NCBI GenBank assembly: GCA_002633025.1
Contig: NMRB01000239.1
Location: 289,396 to 353,395, forward strand
Source of the DNA: Notospermus geniculatus
Lineage: Eukaryota; Nemertea; Pilidiophora; Heteronemertea; Lineidae
Direction: 5' to 3'
DNA length: 64,000 bases
Shown here: piece after piece, positions 21,576-32,944 of the stretch
Numbering within the stretch: position 1 is the first letter of the stretch
Layout of the letters: each line of letters opens with the position of its first letter
Notes under the pieces: model-generated
What the model was told of the DNA's origin: nothing
Seen by the model: the letters and a program-made list of their open reading frames with translations, nothing else
Databases searched by the model: none
Program-made: the position numbers and the translations under genes

Positions 21576-22472
21576 CAAAAACTTACCTTTTATTAGACCT
21601 ACCTTCCATCCCATCTGATAAAACGTTCCCATAAATGAAACAAAAACGACGAATCGCATTATTTCTTCTTAATCCGCGCCGAATAATAACGAAAAAGTGA
21701 ACTCCGCCATTTTCCCGCGATGCTCTGACAACTGAGACAAAAGTGACGTCATGACGTCTTTCGGCGGGGTCGATAGCAGCGCCGCCGTGCGTCATGCAAG
21801 TTCCTCATTGGTAGGACACATGGGGCGAGGTTAATAAGCGGTAGTTTAACAGCATGTCATCAGAGGTCTCCTTAAAATACCGTGCACTAGACCTTTAACG
21901 TAGGTTCTGATTTGGGCGAGCTGTATACCATGTAGGCCTACTAGGCCTGTACCTCGCTGTCTCCCATAGGGATATTCGAAAATGTAGGCCTACGACAGGA
22001 TTGTATCGTGGAACCTATCTTTCAAGGACACCGCTGGTGAATTCTGTCCTTAAATGCGAGGTGTCCTGATTGTAGAGGTCACACTGAACGGAATGGCCAA
22101 TCCTGGAGTAACCCTCGGTATCCCCGAGCGGAGGTGTCCCCCAGGGGTGCGTCTTCAGTCCAAGACACCAGAAGTCATCCCTGCCAATTCCGTTGTAAGC
22201 GATGTCAGAAATGACGCCAAAATCAATATATCCCTGCTGTGTTTTCGGAGACAATTGAATTCAAAATGCACAAAAAATTATTAGCAGTATAACATGAATT
22301 GTCAATCGATTTGGATAAATTTTGAAATTGACTTTTTCTCCGATTGCCTGAAGACATGAAAAACACATCTTCGCCGATAGAGACAAAATATGTAATGCCA
22401 CTGTCGTGGTCCCCCTCTACACATGCACGATCACTCTAGGCGGACGTTATAAGGGCGAAGGCCCACCATCCT

Positions 22473-22577
22473 TGGTAGACTGGTTCCCGTCTTTGCTCTC
22501 CACTACCGCGGCGATACTGTCGTTTTGGAGCGAGCGCCGCGGGAGCGTAGCGGCAAAGACGGGAACCAGTCTACATC
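22473..22577. repeat. Inverted repeat GTAGACTGGTTCCCGTCTTT (block B)
   Basis: Counterpart of 10519-10623, nearly identical. Confidence 0.8.
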
Positions 22578-22579
22578 CT

Positions 22580-24075
22580 TGGTATATTGCGTTTGGTTGA
22601 TACCCACAAAATACTGTCCCACAACAAAACCAGTTTATAAGGGCTGTGAACCTGTACAACCACAAAGCTATTTGCCCTGACTGTAGCCTGACACATCTAC
22701 ATGTACACGTTGAAACCAACTACGTCAAACACTAGTTTTCTCCTGGGATTGAAAATGAAGAAATGCGTCCCCTGGCAGCTCTGACAATATCGGTCCGTCC
22801 GAGTGGTGTGATTTATGACAACACCCCCTCTGGGGGATGGATTTTCATTTCGTAACATGTTGAATGCGATAAGGCCCGCTGGGTTCAACATAACTGAACG
22901 GTAGCCACAAACTTAAAACTCCACTCCGTGTACAACATCTTTAAAGGAGCACGGTATTGCCACGTTTTCTTAACAGCCGGCGCCACTCTCCAACCGAGGG
23001 ACTAACTACGTTGTCGGCGAATTGACCCGATTTTCTACGTACATTTCGTAATGAACATTTGTAGTTCATGTTGCTGCCGCTAGGTGGATCCTTCTACGTC
23101 GGCGATCCAATACCGTGCTCCTTTAAAAACTCGCGTTATTGTGTCATTGGAGAATGACACAATCCCCGCCGGTGGCGCCGGCTGTCGACAAAAAGTGGCA
23201 ATATTGTGCCCCTTTAAGAACGAGATTTATTTCCGTGTGAGTGGAGCTGGAATAGAATAAAGAAGTGCCGCAGTGCTAAACTTTTTTGGGTGTTCCCGAC
23301 ACCCTCCCGGTTTTTGGAGAAATAATCGAACTCATTCCTGGGTCATGACACAAGAGTCCCGCGCCGGAACAAGCTCTTCCATATCTGGTCGAAATGGCGC
23401 CTTTCATTGCACAGCACATAGTCAATTCTGAGAGGCGACATCACTTAATTAATTGACGGTTAATTAATAACAAACTCCTCCACGAAATGTTTAATTAAAA
23501 ACGATGAAACTTTGGGTCGTCAATAGTAGTGGAGTCTAGAGTTTGGTGACGGCATTTTGTACACAAAACTTAATACATGTGTTATTTAGAGGAAGACGTA
23601 GGCTACTTGTGTAAAGAAGAAATGTCCTCATGCAACATCCGGTCCCGCTGGGTTGGGGTAGCCTCCGCCGGAACCTGTCCGTGCTACATCTTCAGTCATT
23701 TTCATCGCGAAAGAACTTCCGCTTCGCTGAGTACTTGTGTCATTGAACCTTGTGAACAACCCTGAAAATACGCGGATATATTTTGACATACCGGTACTAA
23801 ACAAATTATCAAGTGTCCGGATAGTATGGGGCCGATCTGACCACGGAAAATGAGAACGACGTCAAAAAATGACCACGATTGGACAAGAGCCCCTCATAAA
23901 TTATTATAATCACGCAATCACCTCATAAATTATTATAATCACGCAATCACCTCATAAATTATTATAATCACGCAATCACCTCATAAATTATTATAATCAC
24001 GCAATCACCTCATAAATTATTATAATCACGTGAAATCCTACATGATACTTCGATCTGATTGGTTGAGTTTCTTAC
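22580..24075. other. Block B DNA without a recognised exon
   Basis: Matches block A 10626-12435 apart from the SINE-like and other indels. The 62-residue frame at 23577-23765 has an almost identical partner at 11974-12162, but this only reflects the DNA duplication. The five-unit 29 bp minisatellite is at about 23892-24030. The tail exon expected for the cassette at 24076-24638 was not identified here. Confidence 0.45.
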
Positions 24076-24638
24076 CTCCGACTTTCGCTCTCCTCATCTT
24101 ACTGATCACGCAGGCAGCCACCACGAGAATAATCAGTAAAACGGCCAGGAAACAACCAAAGGCGACCCTGGAACGAACCGGCAATCAAAATTAAAACAAG
24201 ATATTTTTTAGTTTTCGTGAAACAGAAGCATAAATATTGACGTTTTACCACGACAATATCTAAAGGTACACTGACCTCTGCCCTCAATTTGCATATTTCA
24301 ATGGCGGACGAAACCAGGCGCCGCCATATTAGCAAGGTGTAGAATCAGCCAATTGGAGGAGAGAAGAACAAAAACAAAGCGCATGCGCACTGGGTTGTTT
24401 ACGTACCAGAAATACACTAGACTGATGCAGGAGTTTTGTTCTTTTGGTAGTGGATGACTGTGAACTGCCGGGACCAGATCCTGAGTGGCTACTTTTCTGC
24501 TTTCGTCATTGCAACATGTCAGAGCGTCGTACCGGTATACCAAATCCCGACAACAGTACGTCCCAGCTGGGCAAAACTCCACACTTTTTATGTTGCTTTC
24601 CTCATTTCTGATGATTCGGCAAAGTGTACTTTCAGTTT
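24076..24638 (-). CDS. Second Shisa/CYYR-like cassette, block B (partial)
   Basis: Cys exon 24407-24638 (232 bp) encodes FCPAGTYCCRDL, LTCCNDES and NSCISLVYFW, then the donor GTACGT in phase 2. TM exon 24076-24167 (92 bp, acceptor GTTCGTTCCAG) continues VAFGCFLAVLLIILVVAACV with basic SKMRRAK and ends in phase 1 at GTAAG. The phases join perfectly and equal those of the other Shisa-like genes in the window. The cysteine spacing is shorter than in the first cassette and closer to cysteine/tyrosine-rich (CYYR) or VOPP-like proteins. No signal exon or tail exon was found. The signal exon at 30780-30843 ends in the compatible phase, so use as an alternative cassette of that gene is possible but unproven. 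Confidence 0.62.
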
Positions 24639-24994
24639 CTAAAAAATAAACAAAAAAATGATAAACCAAAATCCCAGTGGTGACAGCCAATGGGATCTAG
24701 CTCCTCCAACATTATGAACATTATCATATCAAAAGCAGTGTCGGGACTTCAATTCGAAGATATCAACAGCCTGCTGTGTGGTCAGCAATGCCGACCATCA
24801 CCAACAGGAGAAGCTGGACCGGCAATGAATGCCAGACACTGTAACCTTACAGCATCGTCCTTAAACACCATATTCACGAAGCCATTGCAACTTTGCGTGC
24901 CCGCAAGTCTACTGTTTGGCTGCCCATACCCTATTGTTCACTGACTGTCTTACAATAGATTTGCGTGCACGCAAAGTTGCGAAGGCTACATGAA

Positions 24995-25225
24995 TATGGC
25001 ACCAGCCGATATCGCAAGCGTTCCGTTCGCCGAGGAGCAAAATCAGCTGTTGACGCCAGGTGTGCTCTGGACAGCGATGCATGGAATCCTCTCGCCAGCG
25101 ATGTTCACACAATGTCAAACAATACCAAAACCGATATCACCTAGGCCTAGTCTGCGGTGGCTGGTGAGAAGATTGGTGGCGAGTTTAGATCGCTTGTGAT
25201 ATCGTCTGGTGTGCTGCTGGCTTCA
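24995..25225. repeat. MITE family with CACACCAGGCGATATC ends (copy 3)
   Basis: The right end GATATCGTCTGGTGTGCTGC and the interior TTGACGCCAGGTGTGCTCTG match the copies at 715-945 and 13350-13590. Confidence 0.6.
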
Positions 25226-26284
25226 GAAAAGCTCACCGTTGGTGGCCATGTTGGTCCTTTGTTGTCTATATCCAGTAAAATCAATGGCACATCGTCAAAA
25301 AGGACCGTCAGTATAGGCCTAGTCCATTGTATGCACAAGACATTGTTTGATGTTCAAATACCGTACTTGTGACAGAAGTTTGGACTTATACATGCTTCAC
25401 CAACTAGGTCTAGTCCACTTCAACACAAGCAGAAACAACAGATCCGTGCATGCAAGTGTACGTGTAGTGGTGATGTCAGTTCAGGTCAGCTTGAAACCGC
25501 CCTAAACTATTTACATATATTACGTTTTATAATAATCATTACCTTATCAAGGTAAGGCCACATTATTTGAGTGCAAACCTGTCAAGTGTCCATGATATAA
25601 GAAAGAATGTGATGAGAATGTGAGACTAGTTGTGTGCATATGAGACATGCGCACAATTGGTCACATATATACCCTGAAAAGCTAGTTGAAGACAGTCCGA
25701 ACTCCTCCTTATGTTAAAGAGGCATAGTTTTCCTTCCCTATCCTGCGCTAAAACATACCCGCGTTAGGGAGACCTCTATTGACAATGGTGATGAACTACC
25801 GCTAATCAACCTCGCCCCATGTAGAGCAACTCTCGTTTCTAGAGTATCCACGCATGCATTGCATTGTAATCATACATTCTCCAACATTGGGGAGAAAGGC
25901 AAGACTACGGCACTGGAGAATGATGCAGTCACCGCCGGTGGCGCCGGCTGTCCACAAAAACTGACAATATCGTGGCCTTTTAATCAGGTCGTAGGCATAT
26001 TTTCTGCCTTATTATCATATGCAAATGAGGGGGCGAAGTTCAGCCAATGACAAAGATTTTTATTTTACTTATAGAAGGTAACTGGAATTTCGAAAAATAC
26101 GCTGAATATGCAAAAATTCTTTATTTCTGAATTTCATAAATTAGGTTTACGCCACGGCGATAAGTATATGTACTCAGTTACCTGTTTCCATAGTGTACTT
26201 AATTGATATAATTATGATTGCATCATTACTGTTTATGAAATACATCTCGATATAGAAATCAACGCTGCTTGCCAGCAACAGCGA

Positions 26285-29200
26285 TCAGATTTTGCTGAAA
26301 CCAGAAGTGACGTGCACACGCCCGGAACGAGAATGCGGCCGTTTATTTCTCTCGCTGTGTCCGTTAGGTGGCGCCAAAACCACCTGTTTTTTCGGCCTCA
26401 AGAGGTCACTTTTCGTTGATGGCCGACGAGTGTCTGCCGAATGTCTCCGAACTTCGGTCGTGGGTACTCGGATTTCCGACCGTGTTAAGAAGGCGTCGAC
26501 GGACTGTCGGCGCGGATTTTTCCGTGATCGCCATGGATCACTTTGCTTCTTTCGGGATTTTTCGATATTCTTCGGCGGTTTGATGACCTTGGACGTTCCT
26601 TCCGCGTCTTTTATAACAATGACAGTTGGACAGTCCAGGTGCAGTGAGGGTTGACCCCCCTGGCTCTGTCGACGACGCTCTAGAAATGAGAAAAAGGGGC
26701 CTTAAGTGAAAAAAATTATCTGCATGATAAGGATAACCGCAGTTTGTCCTACTAGTATTTTTGCCAACTTTAGCCCGGAGCATAGACCTTCAATCAAATA
26801 TATTGAGCAGCTCGTCGATGTAGATACAGACATGGTGAGAGTATGCCACCTTGCCTGACATCTTGGCAAACATAGGCCTACATCTGGAACGAACTCCGTT
26901 ATCAACGACACAACTAGAGACCTGGCAGGCACATGACACCATATATGCCAAATCGAAAACGTCTGTACATCACTCAGAAAATATGCCCCACTGAATCGAA
27001 AGCTTTGACTGTGTCGAGGAAACAGGCGTATTTTTCAAGTGTCCCTCGAGCATTTGAGGAAAAGCGGATGACGTTCTGCCCTTCTGATATAAACTTTGTT
27101 GCGTATTTCGAAATATTGTAAAGTAAGGGCCGAAAATTTACGAAAAAAGCAAAAAACATGAGAAGTAGGCCTACCTGTAGCTTTTTGCTTGTTTTTCTTG
27201 GCCTTTGCTCCACAGTATGTGACCAGCACCACAATGACAACGATGATCATGAAAAGACCGGTCACGACCCCTCCTACAATCTCACTGAAAGAAAGGAGGG
27301 CATGGAACGCTGTGAGGAGATGTGAAAGAAAATGCAAAAAAGAAAAGGAATGCGAAGAAAGGAACCATGACACGAAAGAGGACAAATGATAACAAAATGT
27401 ATCCTTACAGCCCCTCTGTATTGAATTTTGCAATATTTTCAAAGTGTTAGGAGAGTGCAGGTAGAGGTCTCATAGCCTTGTGAAGGTTCCCAAAATGCTT
27501 GCCTGATACGTACTTCAAAGAACCAAGACCCAGTTTTCAGTACACATTGCATGGCATGTAATAAGTAAATCCTCGCTAGTACAAACTTAACCCTTGTAGC
27601 CCGAAGGGTTCGTAATAGCAAGGGGGAAAACCCTAGTTTTCAGTACACATTGAAAAAACTGCAAGCAGAGGTCCAATGTATTCAGACAGAGCGTAGTACA
27701 TTTTACACTACACTGACGTCGGAGGACGTACAAGCAGTTTCTGAAGAGTGTGGCTTTAAATTGATGCTCCACGTGAGATTTGTCACACAAGTTAGCCCTC
27801 TATGGGCAACATAACCATAGAAGCAGACGTTAGCACTAAAGGCCTGTCTACACGATCATACATTTGTTCAAAACATCATCATACATTTGTATGATGATGT
27901 CCAAGCTTGTGTGTCGATTTCTGTCTTGTGACAATGCAGCTAAAATTTTGAACATCATCATACATTGTTCAAAACAGCATCATACACTTGCATGATGATG
28001 TTCAAGTTTGTTGTGGATTTCGATCTACAGTCCAACATTCATGGACTTTGTATGATGAAGTATGATGGAGAAAGGATAATGTTGGATGCTGTTCAAGTTT
28101 GTTGGGAAAACAGTCCACACGATCATACATTTTGTCCTGAACATCATCACACAAATTTGAACATCATCATACATGTTGGTTGCTGTTCAAGTTTGTTGGG
28201 AAAACAGCCTACACAATCAAATATCTGTCCATGAACATCATCACACAAATGTTTGATGATGTTTTGAACAAATGTATGATCGTGTAGACAGGCCTTTAGT
28301 CATACCTTGCATTGGCTGCATTTGTTTTCGAATTCGTGTCGTCCACGATGCAAGTGTTATTCTTATATAGGCTTTTAACGCAGTCAGAGCAGCAGTATTG
28401 ATAAGCTGTCCCGCCACAACAGTACTCAACACACCATAAACCTGGCCGGTATTGTCCATCCAGAGTGTAATGAGCTTCGCAATATTCTTTGGCATGGCCT
28501 GAAAAAATGAAGATGATTTTGAAAAATACCCTACGAAGTCGGAGCACCTGAGGCCGAGTTTATATAGAGGTATACGGTATACGGACACGCTTGCGGCCAT
28601 TCGCCAACGTGTCCGTATCCCGTAAACGCGGCCTAAGGACACTGAATGGCTGTTGCATTATGAGTGATAAGGGCTTGCCTACACTTGGTGATCAAAGGGC
28701 ATTTCTTACGTCTGCACTGTTTGGTTCCCTGATGTTAAAATCAATCGGATTGGCTGACAGCATCACGTGTTCAACCTCGTCCACTCAGTTCCCCGGGCGA
28801 CGCGACTACCGGCATGTTGTTTCACGCAATATTTCATATTTTCGACACATCATCGAAACTTTATAAACCAACTCTCATAGGCAAAAATATAACCGCATCA
28901 TCTTTATTTAAGCGATTGGTGGTATTATTTTGAACGTGTCAAAGTTGAGCGATAAATTACGGCCTGTTTATCCTCACACTCACGATATGGTTAGCCAAGT
29001 TTATCCTAACACTTCATCTTTCGTCTATGTATGAACAAACACGTCTTTCTTCCCCCGTCATTGGTTGGCTCAGCCCCTCAAGATACGATCAACATGACAT
29101 GGTATGTTTAGATACGGTACTAGATATAGAATTCGAAGCAAAATGCAGAAAAATGACTGTTACTTTGGATTACAGTATGAGTGTTATTCACATCTAACTT

Positions 29201-30843
29201 GTGGAGCCGGTCGACGTCTTTCGTACCTCGACAGACTTTGCAAAACTGGCATCCAAAAAACTCTCTTTATATTTAGACCATAAAGCGAGAATTGATGAAA
29301 TTGTTTGGGTGCACCAAAGTGCTGGTGGCCCCAGAGTCATGGCCACGACGCCATTTTGAGATCTGGCTGCGCGAGACTTTGTGAATGACGTCATATCGTG
29401 CCTGGTTGATCAGCGAATGGGCTTGCAGCGCGCGTATGTGTTTTTCAGACAACAGAGGGCGTGTTTAGCTTGTTTGGAAAACGCGGGATGCCACAGGATC
29501 CGTACAGCAAGCTTCTGAATTGACAATTTGGGAGACTCAAGGCCCGTTTCCACTTCAGCGGTTTCCGCCGCGTTTCGCGGTGAGCGGTGCAGTTTTCACT
29601 GGGCAGTCCCTCCGATGGCTGAGCCAAATATCTGGCGTGTTCGTAAACCCAAATCCTGTGAAAACCCCTCACCAATGCTGTAGTGAAAACGAGGCTGAGG
29701 CCTACGTGTTGGTGATCAATTCAATCATGGCAGACACATGTTCAATTTGGTCGAACATCGAAAATCCAGGTTCACGCACTGGTCTGTGACGTCATCACCA
29801 ATAAGCTCAATTTGACGCCCACCTTTCATTGAAATGTTATGATTCAGGGAGAGTTTCCACTTATTAATAAAACACCTCACCTATATATTCCCCGCGGAGG
29901 GCTTCCTAGCTACTTTTAGACCATTTCTTTCTAAAAATAGCTCAAAATGAGTCGGAGTTCTACGTCATTGAGAGAACTAGTTGTATCTTTATATCATTTC
30001 AGAGATGAAAGGTATATTGGTTCATACTGACTTGACATATTCGCGTGTACATTTTCAGTGCATTGAGGTCATTGATGTACAGGTCGAGTTACACAGGTTA
30101 TGGTGGAATGGATAGACAACGCGGGATTGTCTTTCTTATAGAAATCAGCTGATCAACTTCGCCATGGTTTTATGAATGAATGCTTTGCAAACTGGTTCTT
30201 GTTTCATTCGTTTGCTGATGTAACGTTTTCTAGTGTTCCCCATATCTCAAGGTTTCCGTACAAAAGACTGCTAGACAGAGAGGGAAATACTGTCCCTCTC
30301 TTTCACAGCCCCATACAGTGAGAGGAGACACTGGGAAACAAGACACCGTGACACTTAACACCCAATGGGAGACTTTCCTGCCGTTAGAGGCCACCACCAG
30401 TTGGCGGTACTTGAACGTCACAAAATTTGACGTCACTGACGTAAGCCACGGCGTCCACGTCATTATGAATGACGTTGTAGCGTGCATTTCTTCTCTGTGA
30501 CATGTATGACGTCAAATTTCGTGACGTTTTAGGACCGCTAACTGGTGCTGGCCTCTAACGGCAACGAAGTTCGGATCCGCTCGCTATGAAATTAAACAAA
30601 GATACATGCAACCTCACCGGACGAAAAAAAGAAGAGACCCCGGCCACCGCAGATTGCTTCAGAAACCACAGACAGGTGAAAAAAATCTTCACAAAATCTC
30701 AGAATGGAATAATTTTCGGACGAAATCTGCATAAATAGCACGTTTCTCGGTGACGTCTGCTCTCGAAATATCCACTTACCGTTTTGGGGCAGTGTGGATA
30801 AAAAAATGGAGACAGCAGCTCCAATCATTGATGAACTCAACAT
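26285..30843 (-). CDS. Shisa-like type I membrane protein (complete, four exons)
   Basis: Minus-strand exons: signal 30780-30843 (MLSSSMIGAAVSIFLSTLPQ, donor GTAAGT); Cys 28306-28498 (YCEAHYTLDGQYRP, CCGGTAYQYCCSDC); TM 27175-27284 (IVGGVVTGLFMIIVVIVVLV, then basic KAKKNKQK); tail 26285-26679 (stop after SGFSKI). Phases are 1, 2 and 1 and the total is 253 codons plus stop. Cysteine order and size fit Shisa proteins, which are type I membrane adaptors in the ER, Golgi or cell surface. The tail is basic and Ser-rich (repeats such as RRHS, RRPS, RRQS) rather than proline-rich with PPxY, so it may be a phosphorylated trafficking tail; that is inference. A Harbinger MITE sits a few bases beyond the donor of the Cys exon. 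The gene runs antisense to the phosphatases that follow. Confidence 0.78.
27838..28299. mobile_element. Harbinger-like MITE in the intron of the Shisa-like gene
   Basis: The ends AAAGGCCTGTCTACACGATC and GATCGTGTAGACAGGCCTTT are exact inverted repeats that extend about 44 bp. The interior is full of ATCATCATACATTTG words. Block A has the uninterrupted site AGCACTTAGTCAT at about 16361. The related larger element at 7489-8042 carries the transposase fragment. A 3 bp TWA-type duplication typical of Harbinger is plausible but cannot be read cleanly. Confidence 0.82.
29273..30376. other. Unique and repeat DNA right of block B
   Basis: It contains a copy of the GGCCCGTTTCCAC repeat at about 29540-29700 that recurs, split by a MITE, at 47225-47530. 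No exon was seen. Confidence 0.4.
30377..30566. mobile_element. MITE with CTGCCGTTAGAGGCC ends (copy 2)
   Basis: CTGCCGTTAGAGGCCACCAC on the left, GGCCTCTAACGGCAA on the right, inner AAATTTGACGTC/GACGTCAAATTT. It lies about 210 bp downstream of the Shisa-like signal exon, inside its first intron. Confidence 0.75.
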
Positions 30844-31913
30844 CGGGATTTTTGGTCCATGAAACTAATCCGGGTTCATGAATTAAGATCCCACCTCACA
30901 GCAAAATATTCGTAACCACTTTAAGCTGTAGCAACAGTCCTGCGAATCCAAGCGTCCCGTGCAGGTCCTAGCAAAAAATTCCAACTTTTATATTCAACCG
31001 GAAGCTCAGTCCATGATCCGCCTGTTTCAGTGGGCAGGATGTCAGTGATAAGTTAAAAACTTCAAACTAGGCTTCACCTTTCCACTTTAGGCACACGTTT
31101 TCCCCTGAATGGTGGTGCAAAAGTGGTTTCCTCTGAGAAATCCGGAGAAATCGCCAGCCTCAAACATTAAACGAACTGTTCCGGTCACCCACGTGGTTGT
31201 TTTCGTTTCGGGGACGCTGTTTGTCGTCTGCGAATTCGCCGACAAAATACGTCATCAGTGATACTTAGTACAAACTCTTTCTGAATGAAGGCCCATCTAA
31301 CTAATGAGGGGATGGTCTATACTCCATGTGTACCTGATCTAACAAACTTATTCATTCCTTTGAAAGTAGCTATAAAGCATCTGACGAGGTTTCCATGAAA
31401 GTCATCTTGCGGCGATTCGTGAGTAATCATTCGGAAGTGTTCGGTAAACTTCGGAAAAACTTGTCAGATTCCAATGCATCTGAAGTAGTTTGGTTCCCGA
31501 ACTCACCGTACCTGCTTTTTTTGAAAAAAGGGCCCGATAGCGGTGATCTTGATTGGCAATTTCTAGAACGTCCGAACTTGCGGCAACCGAACTGAATTTC
31601 GAACCACAGTTAAGTTGACCGGCGGATTCAATAGCTGAAGATGAGCTCAGTCAGTTTGTTACACCAGAACTGCTTCATAGAGGAAAAACTCTCTTATATA
31701 TCCTCATTTTTCCGATTGGCAGGTTTGTATATAAACGTCATCCAAGGTAGAAATAGGTATGATGTTTATATGTTTGCATGAATGAAACTTTAACAGATGT
31801 GGTAACTAGGTGGTCAGATATGTACCAGATGGTAGGGGGCGGGCTCGGAGGCCTAGATATTCCTGCAGCAGTAGGCCTATCTTGTACTCGACACAACCAG
31901 ATTTTGCGATGCT

Positions 31914-32208
31914 ATTAGGAGCTGTCAGTCAGTCGACCAATAGGTGTCACTACGGCCCAATTCAATGCATGTGGCGGACCCATTCATTCTTGATCGAGCA
32001 ACAATAGATTTTCTTGTGTATTGGTCCGCTAGAACTTTGCTGCCATCTTTTGGTAATACGCGCGGCTGACTGCTCCTATTCAATGCCCAGCGGACGCATT
32101 CATGCTTGAGTGAGCATCAATCAAGGGTATTTTCTTTTGTAAATGTATTTGTCCGCTAGAACTTTGCTGCCATCTTTTGGCAACAAGCGCGGCTGACTGC
32201 TCTTATTG
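31914..32208. mobile_element. AATAGGAGCTGTCAGTC MITE family, one full and one partial copy
   Basis: 31914-32080 runs from TAGGAGCTGTCAGTCAGT through CAATTCAATGCA and TTTGCTGCCATCTTTTGG to GGCTGACTGCTCCTATT. The ends are inverted repeats (AATAGGAGC/GCTCCTATT). A second copy lacking the first ~45 bp follows directly at 32081-32208. Other copies: 43406-43544, 43821-43988, 45871-46024 (reversed), 52231-52403, 59438-59600. Confidence 0.85.
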
Positions 32209-32262
32209 GACCTACTGGCATATGCGGTCCCCGGCTCAATGTTAGTGGGCTGCTGCTGGTTC

Positions 32263-32298
32263 GTACGTACGTACGTACGTACGTACGTGTGTGTGTGA
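32263..32298. repeat. CGTA microsatellite with a short GT tail
   Basis: About six CGTA units followed by GTGTGTGTG. Confidence 0.85.
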
Positions 32299-32573
32299 CG
32301 TCAGTTGAGGACATGGCATCAAAAGTTTGAAAAAAAAATCATGCATGTTTGCCCGTTTTCTGGCACAAACAACAGCTTCAAGTCGATCACGATACTGAAG
32401 CGTGACATGCAAATAAATGAGAAAGATATATTATGTTGTTCCGGAATGATAAGACAATTTGCAATTTGCTTTGCGCTTCGCACAGATCCTGAGCACTTGG
32501 AGGATTTCCTGGTACAGTTGAATATTGTTACTTATTCTTTTGACTAGTAAAGCGTGCATATATTGTATTTGTA

Positions 32574-32640
32574 TTAGATTTTTCCGTCAGGGCCGAAGCC
32601 ATAGCATTATTGGCTAATATAGGAGCTCTTCAAATCCCCG
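32574..32640. repeat. TTAGATTTTTCCGTCAGGGCC repeat (three copies in window)
   Basis: The phrase AGATTTTTCCGTCAGGGCCG with AAGCCATAGCATTATTGG lies about 300 bp upstream of the first phosphatase start. Related copies are in intron 1 of the second phosphatase (about 40722-40800) and after the GPCR (about 63684-63765). It could be a dispersed repeat; a shared control element is less likely. Confidence 0.5.
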
Positions 32641-32944
32641 TGATTACACCCTACGCCTGTTTTGCATCGGCACCTGCTTTCATCGTCATTGGGGTTCGCC
32701 TGACCGGCAGACGTTCAGCTCCGCGGCCTAGGGGTTTTGGCAGACGGTAAGAAAGGGCCTAGAATAATTTAAGTAAGAGGACAATTTAAGAATAATACCT
32801 ACCGGTAGTTATGCACAATGACAAGACGGACCCGACCCCGGGACCGGACCCCGACGGTCATCAGACTGTCGCATTGTTTTCATATGATTGCCACATTCGT
32901 GTCAACATCGTCATCGTCTACTTATCGCGCCTCCTCATTTCAAG

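Larger units (their letters stand above)
18791..29272. repeat. Block B of a ~9-10 kb duplication
   Basis: Collinear with 8044-17357. It starts inside the LamG-like exon and ends at about ACTCTCTTTATA (29272), after which sequence is unique. It is longer than block A mainly because of the 1.7 kb foldback element (19758-21453) and the Harbinger MITE (27838-28299). It keeps the transmembrane exon at 24076-24167 that block A lacks. Confidence 0.9.

Noticed and set aside
25200-25260. Start codon plus donor (ATGGCCACCAACG, GTGAGC) as a signal exon for the second cassette
   Set aside because: Phase 1 fits, but the peptide has no hydrophobic segment and lies next to a MITE.
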